In this document: piece by piece, positions 56,217 to 64,000 of the stretch
Layout: every line of letters begins with the position of its first letter
Position numbering within the stretch: the stretch's first letter is position 1
From: Nymphalis io
Taxonomy: Eukaryota > Arthropoda > Insecta > Lepidoptera > Nymphalidae
Assembly (NCBI RefSeq): GCF_905147045.1
Contig: NC_065902.1
Location: forward strand, 1,061,377-1,125,376
Length of the DNA: 64,000 nt
Direction: 5' to 3'
Notes under the pieces: generated by a model
Told to the model about the DNA's origin: nothing
What the model saw: the letters and a program-made list of their open reading frames with translations, nothing else
The model's database searches: none
Program-made: the position numbers and the translations under genes

Positions 56217-57337
56217 ATCTACTTATAGTTTCGTTTTCAATAAATATATAATTAAATATATATTAAAATCTATTGCGTTGTTTCGTCATCACACGTATAG
56301 TGATAATATTTTTAAAAGGTCCATGTTTTGATTAGACAAAGCTAAATATCTAATGTTTATAAAACCTTAATGGAAGTCTGTACGTATCGATTATTATTAT
56401 TCATGGGAGATTCGATTTTTTAAAATTATTCCTATGTATACGAATTTTATTTATTCATATTATGTTCATAGATTGCAGAAATAGGATTTCCCAAGCTGTT
56501 TTCTCAATTTGTCATTGGTATTTCCCCAGTCTCATCGTTGTGAGGTAATTTGAGATTCTACAGGGTAACAGGATTAATCAAGGCGGACTTCTATATGTAT
56601 ATCGAATCGAAATACAACTCATCACGAGATCTAAACTATCCGCTCAATTAACTTGAAATTTGTCACATTTACTCTTTCCCCGACGTAGACGCTCACTAAG
56701 AACGGATTTTACGCAAATCCTATCCAAAATACACTTCTTATAAACCCATGTAAAACCCATAAACGATTCACTTCAAGAATCCACTATTCATTTTGAGTGT
56801 CGACAAAACCGGGGGATTAGGTTTTTTCGATGTCCTATAATTTTTTTTTAGAGCTGCTACAAACGAAAAAAATTTTACTACAATCAACTACATACGAATA
56901 TCTATAAGAATTAAAAAGAAAAAAATCGATTTTCAAAAGTCGGGTGCCAAGTTCACACAGCCACGATTAGCTAGTCAAATATATAATCGGTATCATTTCG
57001 CGTCTTCAAGAAAAAAATATGCGCGAACATTTTGTATTTAGATGGTACTTTTATTCCCATACATGTGATAATACTTAGATTACTTGTTTGTTTCCGTGGG
57101 GGGTTGTTCAATAAGCGCTTAAAGTCATCCTGTGCCTTTCTCCTTGGTCCTGTTGGATTGCCGATCCTCCGGACAATTATAGGGAATTGATTGTGCCTCT
57201 GTGTGTTACCCAATGACTTGTGACATTGCATCACCTGCTTAGTCAAAGGAAAAAAAATATTGCGTATAAAGACAGACTTGTTTTTATGTTTATTTAAGGA
57301 CCTTAAACAGAGACTAGATGTTAGGAAAAGTGAATCT
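56217..57337. other. AT-rich DNA; one unexplained minus-strand ORF
   Basis: The minus-strand frame 57246-56971 is open for 91 codons and includes RRIGNPTGPRRKAQDDFKRL and LLNNPPRK, which look less random than the surroundings. No family could be recognised; possibly a transposon fragment. The rest shows nothing. Confidence 0.35.
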
Positions 57338-57530
57338 TAAATGAAGATCGCGGGATCAAACCCGGGAATAACACTGAATTTTCATGAGCTTAGTTTTTTT
57401 CTAATTCATCTCGTGCTCTACTGTTAATGAACACATGGTGAGGGAACCTGCGTATGCCGGATGTCATATGTCACATGTGGATCCACAAAGAGGAGGCTTT
57501 AGCCCAGCCGTGGGACACTCATATTCTATT
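57338..57530 (+). repeat. SINE-A copy, diverged
   Basis: GTGAATCTTAAATGAAGATC, GCGGGATCAAACCCGGG, ACACTGAATTTTCATGAGCT, CTAATTCATCTCGTGCTCTA, GAGGAACCTGCG-like segment, ending TTTAGCCCAGCCGTGGGACA, which is the family 3' end. Confidence 0.83.
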
Positions 57531-57904
57531 ACTAAAAATATATTTGTTAAATTTGTTCACGTCGACGTGTTTATACTAGACTAGGATAATTTTTAACTGT
57601 CAAATCGTAATTAGGCTTCAGATTTTAATTTGTATACAACTTTGCGTGTTCTTGACAGGCTTCAATGAAGCTTTAACAATAATGTAACCGCGGGGGGTGG
57701 TCACCCGCCTCGCTTGTTTACAAGGGACTGTAACTGATGTTTGCATATTAAGTGAACTGGCTTTGTTTATGATTTGAACATAAAGAATCGCAATTTGTAA
57801 ATTTGTTGTTTATATGCCTATTCTGCTAACTCTGTTGTGAATAGTTTAAGTGCGACGTATTTGAGTTGTCATATAGTTGTATTCTTAAAAAAACAGGAAT
57901 ATGA

Positions 57905-58075
57905 AATTAACGTTCATTGTCACGTCAATAGTTTTAATTTAAAGCGGATGAAACTGAAGCGCAGCTTATTTAAAAATGTACTAAAACCTTCTCCAAAATG
58001 CGCTGCTTTGCTTAGTATAAGTTTTATGTGTATTGGTTAAGCAATTTTTTAATTAGCAATTATTATTATAGATGT
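57905..58075 (+). repeat. Dispersed repeat F, copy 1
   Basis: TGTCACGTCAATAGTTTTAA, AAGCGGATGAAACTGAAGCG, CCTTCTCCAAAATGCGCTGC and GTATAAGTTTTATGTGTATT run parallel to 59870-60060. Similar in style to LINE 3' tails. The ORF 57837-58040 over it is not a gene. Confidence 0.6.
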
Positions 58076-59425
58076 TATATGAAGTTACTCGTTACATACA
58101 ACAATGAAATTAACTCTACGCCGATAAGATATTTATAGTTCCTTATTTTTCATCAGAAATATTTAACACAGATTCGTTTAGAAAATACGTTTAAATTTCT
58201 AGCAATGTGCGTTTTCTTTACCTACAAAATATACCTTATTGCTTCCGTAAACAGCGACCGTGTCCACATAATTAGTTAGAAAACTACGTAGTGTACATTC
58301 CTTTACCTCTTTATTTGAAAACAGTGTTAATGGCCACCTTATAGGCGGACCTGCTGTTTGAGTTACATAAGGTTACGAGTGATTTCTAGCCTCCCTCCTA
58401 TCACCACTCACCAGTACGCTCTGTATGTTACGAGATGCAGCTTAACAACGACGAACAACGAAATTAATAAAAAGAAAAAAAAAAATCATGTTTAATTACT
58501 TCTGTTTGTGTTATCAGAAATATTTCATAATTTTAGTTTAAGTTTATATTGCGGTGAAGGCAGGTGCGAATGGGCCACTTCATGGCAAGTGATGTGACTC
58601 CGTGCTCGAATATTTGGATTTCATGAAACATTAGACCTATATTAATATGGGTTATGAAGCCTCGGCAAGGAATGCCGCTGTCAAATTAATAATCTATATT
58701 GTTAAGACCCTCGTGGAAACAATTACTCGAGATTAGTCGTCCAGTTGAAACTGAAAGCCGAATAGACAATTCACTGCCGCTTGATGAGTGTGAGTTTAAA
58801 TACTTTTTTACATACATTTATTATTTCGACCTCATTCAAAATAAAGATAGAATAATAACATTTAACACAAGCCAGAAGGTAAATACGTGTAATTAGCACG
58901 AACGAGCATTCAATACCAAAATGTCACACGCTAAGACGTGATTACGAGACGTGTGAACTCCCACAACATACCATTAAATATAGCTTAATTTATTATCAAA
59001 TGTTTGACCACGTATGTATGCCAGCCATTTCACGCGAGTCTAGACTATCTAGGCGTTCGTTCTCGCCATTGGGACCCGGTAACCCGGTGGCACGCTTGCA
59101 CACTTGCGCGTGCGCATGTTTTTACGCGTGGCCTCGACGTTTATTATGATAATGCAAAGTGTTTAGTTTAACCGGCATTCGTTTAAAATACTGTTTTATG
59201 CTAAAAGTAAAATTAAAATGTATTATTTCATATTTTTGTTACATAATTCCAATAATTATGCCGTAATCAATTATGTCCGTCTTAATATTACTAAATTATT
59301 ATTATGTTAAAAGTATGTTTTAATTTTATATATTAAAGTAAAATAATGAAATAAATTACAACGATTTACCGACTTGTCGCTTCTATGGAACGTCTGCCAT
59401 CCAACAATAAATAAAAAAGAATACT
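58076..59425. other. AT-rich DNA with a GC-rich patch
   Basis: No exon recognised. 59030-59150 (CGTTCGTTCTCGCCATTGGG, ACCCGGTAACCCGGTGGCAC, ACTTGCGCGTGCGCATG) is GC-rich, matches no repeat family here and contains an NRF1-like GCGTGCGCATG. It is a candidate regulatory element by composition and motif only. A SINE-B-like scrap lies at 58560-58600. Confidence 0.35.
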
Positions 59426-59429
59426 AATT

Positions 59430-59612
59430 ACTTTTTTTTTTATAGAATAGGAAGGCGGACAAGCATATGGGCCACCTGATGGTAAGTGGTCACCAACGCC
59501 CATAGACATTGGCATTGTAAGAAATGTTAACCATCGCTTACATCACCAATGCGCCACCAACCTTGGGAAATAAGATGTTATGTCCCTTGTGCATTACACT
59601 GGCTCTTAGTTT
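59430..59612 (-). repeat. SINE-B copy, head-truncated, T-rich end intact
   Basis: T-run, TATAGAATAGGAAGGCGGAC, CACCTGATGGTAAGTGGT, CCATCGCTTACATCACCAAT and GCGCCACCAACCTTGGGAAA, ending GCATTACACTGGCTCTTAG. Near consensus, so young. Confidence 0.92.
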
Positions 59613-59869
59613 GATAGATTAGTTTTCAATGATCCAATATTATTCACAACTTCATTTTTGGTTTTTACATCGAATATTCTAAGCAAACACCGGTCACCGA
59701 CGCACGTTGTATTTTATTTGTATTTCTATTATATATAGAGTTATTGATATAATATTGGGACGTATCTTTACCATTAATTTAATTGAATTGTTGTTGACAG
59801 TCGAAATCACTTTATTTTTATAATAATAGCAGTATTTAAAAAATAACATTAAATTAACCCTTTTCACGT

Positions 59870-60060
59870 CAATATTCTTATTTTAAAGCGGGCGAAACTG
59901 TGAAACACATATTTAGTATATAATAACTTTATATACTAACCTTCCTACTTTCTCCAAGACGCGGTGAATTTTCTGGTATAAGTTTTATATATATTGGCTT
60001 AGTAGTTAGGTATTATACAAAAATATGTCTCCTTATTTATTAGGATAGTAGAGATAAGAT
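59870..60060 (+). repeat. Dispersed repeat F, copy 2
   Basis: CCTTTTCACGTCAATATTCT, TAAAGCGGGCGAAACTGTGA, CCTTCCTACTTTCTCCAAGA and GGTATAAGTTTTATATATAT; parallels 57905. Confidence 0.6.
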
Positions 60061-63000
60061 ATGATATGAATGTTTTGTTTTAATTAATTTTTATATTATT
60101 TCTATGATAGTATACAAAACAAACCAATTATCATATGGAAACGGATGTCAGTAGTTTTACAATTAAACATGTATTGTAGCGAAGAGGTCAATGACATCGG
60201 CGAACAGATAATAGAAAATGTAATTGGCCAACTAGTTTAAATGTAGTGTTCTAAGACCATGATATAAAGGTCGTACGATTAAAACAGACAAGAACTTGCC
60301 ATATGAGTTTTTTTTTTAAGTTAAAAATATCGTAATCATATGTATAAATCAAATATCCTCAATATTTTTATCTAAATAGAATTTTACAAGTACTTTTTAA
60401 ACGTCAATCGCTGCTACCGGTTCGGAATCTTCTACCGAGAAGAATCGGCAAGAATCTCATTATATAACATACTCATATATTCCAACTCAACTCACAGGAA
60501 ATCAGCGTGGTAAAAGAACCTCCAAAAAAGTTAGGATGGGAGCAGGGCGAAGTGGGACATTTATTGGTTATAACGTGCATTTTGTTTATGCCACATAACA
60601 ATTGCTGTAGGCATAAGCTACACAAAGAAAATATGTCAAGCAAATGTCAAGGATGTTACAAAAATACATTTTTAGAAAATCTTTACTTTTGGTTGCCATC
60701 ACGTGAAAAATATGAAGTAAGAGGTAAATTTCAAACGATAACTCTCTAAAACATTCACTTTTAAAATAGAAAGTTTACCGAAAAGCAGAAGTATTGATCG
60801 TAGCGATGTCTCGGTCTCCTTATTTCCATATCAAATCAAAATATACTATATTCAAGTAGGCATTTACATGTAACTACATTTGAATTGTTATTTTACGAGA
60901 TTATATTCAATATAAAGCTACTACCATTAAATGACACAAGCGCGTGAATTAAATGCTATTAATAATACATATAATACTTTTCTTTTGTAAATACATACTT
61001 ATATAGATCAACTAATAACTTCAACTTAAAGCTTTTTATGATCTAATAAACATTATCTGTAAATTAATCTATGAGTGATATTTATAGTCAAGTTTTATGA
61101 TGAAGACCCAATTGCCGAGTTAAATACGTCTTGTTTTCTTCGCGTAACGGTCCAGTAATAAAACATTTAATGGAAATAGTAAATAACCTCTGAAGTTAAG
61201 TTAACGCGTTTTACACTGGTTTCTCGATCGCGTCTGTGTTTGCTCGTAAAAGTACTGTTATAATTGCAACACGTCACGTAAGACGTTACGCATTGTAACG
61301 AAATGACCACAGTCACTATTTGTGGAAATTGTCGTAATTATATTCATCTTTACATAGGCGTCGTGTCATTGAGTGTAGTTCCTTCCTAAAGTTACTCCGT
61401 AATAATGTTTTCTCATTGCTGGTAAATCAGGAAAACCGGAATAACTACCCAATAGCTTACTGATTTAGAATTACGTAGTTTAAAAAGAGAAAACGATGTT
61501 TGTAACTAATAAGTTCTATATTTAAAATTATTTATTTCATTTACACAACGATAATTATATGTGTAGACATTTTATAAAGGATAGTAATAGTCCATAAACA
61601 ACAGAAATGTTGTGTGTTTATACATATGTATGCATGTGTGAATGTATTGCCTCATCAATCTAGCGGTTGATCTGTTTACAGCGTGTTATTCCGTAGATCA
61701 TAGTATATGATGAGGTATTCTATTGTGTGCTATTACGTAACCTTTACGTGTGTGGGTATGTATCAATAAATTTTGTGCCTACGTCGTGCAATCTAGACTT
61801 TTTGTATGTTATGAAACTATTATGAATGATTTTGATAATCGTTCTAAATAGAGTTTTGTCGGCGAACCGAAGTAAGTACGTAACATTAAGATCTTTGAGT
61901 CAGTGAAATGTTATTACGGTTGCCGTGGTTGCTATGCCACTGAAATCATGTAAAGCCGTTGGTCAAGCACTTATGTTTATGTAGTACACTTGTGCTTCAT
62001 AGGAAACATTTCCAACGCGATTAGCTAGTCTCTTAAAAAAAGCCGCCGTAGCATTTCGGTCAGGAAGAGGACAATGTTTTTTAACGAACATACAATAAAA
62101 CACTCCTAATATCGTTATTAAAAAATAAAATCTAAAACTATGTGCTTTGAGTCTGTAATTCAGTGTAATTTAAACCAGTGATCACTTACACTTCCCAAGT
62201 ATAAAACCCAATCGACACGTCATCACTAAAATCGTTACATTTGTTAAAGAAATATTAGTCGATAATTAAAATAGCCTGCGCGTTTTCTATGGATCAAACA
62301 ACCAAGTCATTGAGTAACTAGTGTCATAATAGTACTCCTAGGTAACTATTTCATATTCATTGCATCTAAGCGACACATCGGTAATATATTCTGACGCCGA
62401 GCGACGGTGCCGTGCGTTCTTGATTTCTGTGCTCTGTACTTCAACGTGCTTTATACAATCGATATTATTAAAATAATCGTAATCATATTCTTAGCTCACA
62501 TTAATCTACTGGCCATAGGCCACCTCATTAGCGCGTCAATTCTCACGGTCCTATGCTTCTTGCGCATCCTTTGAGCACCTGACATTTTTTTCTTAAATCA
62601 TCTGACCATCGGGCGGCTGGTCTGCCTTTTCGATTCTTTTGTGAAATGCTTGGGACTATTTTAAGAGAATATAATATTTGATGTTTATTATTTATTGAAA
62701 TATTGTAACATTTACACGCCCGTAAGTGTGCTTTTTAAAATAATTATTTTGTGTAACTTTTACGGAAACTTGTATGTATCATAATTATTATTATTTTTCT
62801 TGTATACTTTTGATTAAGATATTTGATATTGCGATAACCCTACTAACAAAAGCCAAATGTAGAGGGTATGTATTTCATATGTTTTTTAAGTTAAAACAAA
62901 ATAATATATGTAAATCCTAAATTGATTCTGATATATAAAAGAATAATAAAAATCTACGTAATGTTACTTATTATGAAAATTTAAGAAATTGATTACTGTT

Positions 63001-63461
63001 TACTGCAAGATAAGGTATACAATTTTATAACATACCTGCAGCTCTCATATCATGCGCTAATCTTAAATTATAGAAGATTTTAGTGCTCGATTGGGTTGCA
63101 CACACACAAATAGAATTTGTAAAAATTATCTTTTCATGTGAGTAGTGTGAGTAGTGCAATCTAATTTATCGAATAGCTTAGATGATCTGACTGGTGGTTT
63201 GCAGGTGCGGAAACCAACTGACATCAATTACCAAACACTTATGCGGAAAATTGTAATACGAACCATATTGCGTAAAAAAAATAACGGAATTGTTGTTTAA
63301 TCTTGGTTCCGTGACGTCATGACCCGAACGTCACATCGTTAGTCAGTATTGATATGGATTGCGTAACCAGCGCTCGAAGACGTTAGCAATTTATAAGAAA
63401 TATTAACCATTCCTTGTGTTGCTAATTCGCTAGCAATTTTCGAAATTAAGCTTATAAAAAA
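60061..63461. other. AT-rich DNA with no recognisable gene
   Basis: Contains a short SINE-C scrap (60966-61012: ACATATAATACTTTTCTTTT, GTAAATACATACTTATATAG) and a GC-richer stretch at 62515-62640 (GGCCATAGGCCACCTCATTA, CATCGGGCGGCTGGTCTGCC) that may be a decayed retroelement. The frames at 60507-60749 and elsewhere show no family resemblance. Confidence 0.5.
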
Positions 63462-63782
63462 GCCGAGATGGCCCAGTAAAAAGCCGAGATGGCCCAGTGG
63501 TAAGAACGCGTGAATCTTAACCGATGATCGTGGGTTCAAACCCGGGCAAGCACCACTGAATTTTCATGTGCTTAATTTGTGATTATAATTCATCTCGTGC
63601 TTTACGGTGAAGGAAAACATCGTGAGGAAACCTGCATGTGTCTAATTTCACTGAAATTCTGCCACATGTGAATTCTACCAACCCGCATTGGAGCAGCGTG
63701 GTGGAATAAGCTCCAAACCTTCTCATCAAAAAGAGGAGAGGAGGCCTTTAGCCCAGCAGTGGGACATTCACAGGCTGTTACG
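63462..63782 (+). repeat. SINE-A reference copy, full length, with duplicated head
   Basis: tRNA-like head (AAAGCCGAGATGGCCCAGTG, GTAAGAACGCGTGAATCTTA, B-box GGGTTCAAACCCGGG), body (CACTGAATTTTCATGTGCTT, CATCTCGTGCTTTACGGTGA, ACATCGTGAGGAAACCTGCA) and 3' end (GGAGGCCTTTAGCCCAGCAG, TGGGACATTCACAGGCTGTT). The first 22 nt of the head occur twice in tandem (63457-63478 and 63479-63498). Confidence 0.93.
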
Positions 63783-64000
63783 GTAAGCATAACTTCCTTG
63801 CTCCGATAATTACACTGGCAACACTATGTATAACTGTTTAATATATATATCTTTTATATCTTTAGATATAAATTCTATATTACTCATACTCTTGGGTGGT
63901 TGAAGGAAATCTCTTATAGAGATAAGCTCTACTTTGTAACACAATGTTTGTTCATGTTAACTATTCTTAAGAACATGATTGTTACATAAATAATAAAATA

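Noticed and set aside
57837..58040. 67-codon ORF as a small gene
   Set aside because: Overlaps dispersed repeat F, which recurs at 59870 without an open frame.
58699..58896. 65-codon plus-strand ORF as APPBP2 exon 2
   Set aside because: No resemblance to the TPR region that follows the VYYK segment in APPBP2, and no suitable acceptor in phase.
1..64000. CRISPR array, bacterial operon or prophage-like system
   Set aside because: The DNA is clearly nuclear eukaryotic with spliced genes; no regularly spaced direct repeats were seen.

Overview
The window looks like AT-rich nuclear DNA from an insect, most probably a lepidopteran (butterfly or moth). The genes are split by many short GT-AG introns and code for conserved animal proteins. 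The spaces between genes are filled with several tRNA-type SINE families, 5'-truncated LINEs, a mariner scrap and other dispersed repeats of the kind seen in butterfly genomes. The species cannot be told from the sequence. All exon borders below were read by eye from splice sites, reading-frame continuity and remembered family alignments; none was checked against transcripts.

Left edge (1-7.9 kb): the first two exons of a Mab-21-domain gene lie on the minus strand and run off the left edge. They are followed by about 7 kb of AT-rich intergenic DNA. This holds one GC-rich, promoter-like island with a 38-codon ORF (about 2.7-2.85 kb) and a hairpin.

Gene cluster (7.9-33 kb): seven genes. DDX42 (minus, 15 exons, 741 codons) is a DEAD-box RNA helicase linked to U2 snRNP/SF3b. 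A decayed RTE-type LINE separates it from a 60-codon secreted or membrane microprotein resembling SMIM30 (plus). Then come PYM (minus, 3 exons), the exon-junction-complex disassembly factor; LIN37/mip40 (plus, 6 exons), a MuvB/DREAM subunit; ZCCHC4 (minus, 6 exons), the 28S rRNA N6-adenosine methyltransferase; C1QBP/p32 (plus, 5 exons), a mitochondrial matrix protein; and the first coding exon of APPBP2 (plus). Three neighbouring pairs are head-to-head: DDX42/SMIM30-like, PYM/LIN37 and ZCCHC4/C1QBP. LIN37 and ZCCHC4 converge with only 186 bp between their stop codons. Four of the products act in RNA or ribosome biology (DDX42, PYM, ZCCHC4, and C1QBP in mitochondria), but nothing in the sequence shows they are co-regulated.

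Right half (33-64 kb): no convincing gene. If the APPBP2 gene continues to the right, this is its very long first intron; otherwise it is an intergenic desert. It contains a truncated Jockey-like LINE (43.5-44.7 kb), a second LINE 3' end (50.8-51.1 kb), a mariner transposase fragment (41.6-41.9 kb), a (TA)n microsatellite, many SINE copies, strong hairpins and a few GC-rich non-repeat patches. One of those patches holds a candidate orphan exon.

Most notable observations: the SINE-B family shares a hairpin-forming 3' tail with the Jockey-like LINE; there are several near-perfect hairpins with very short loops; a SMIM30-like microprotein appears in an insect; and there are promoter- or exon-like islands in otherwise empty DNA.
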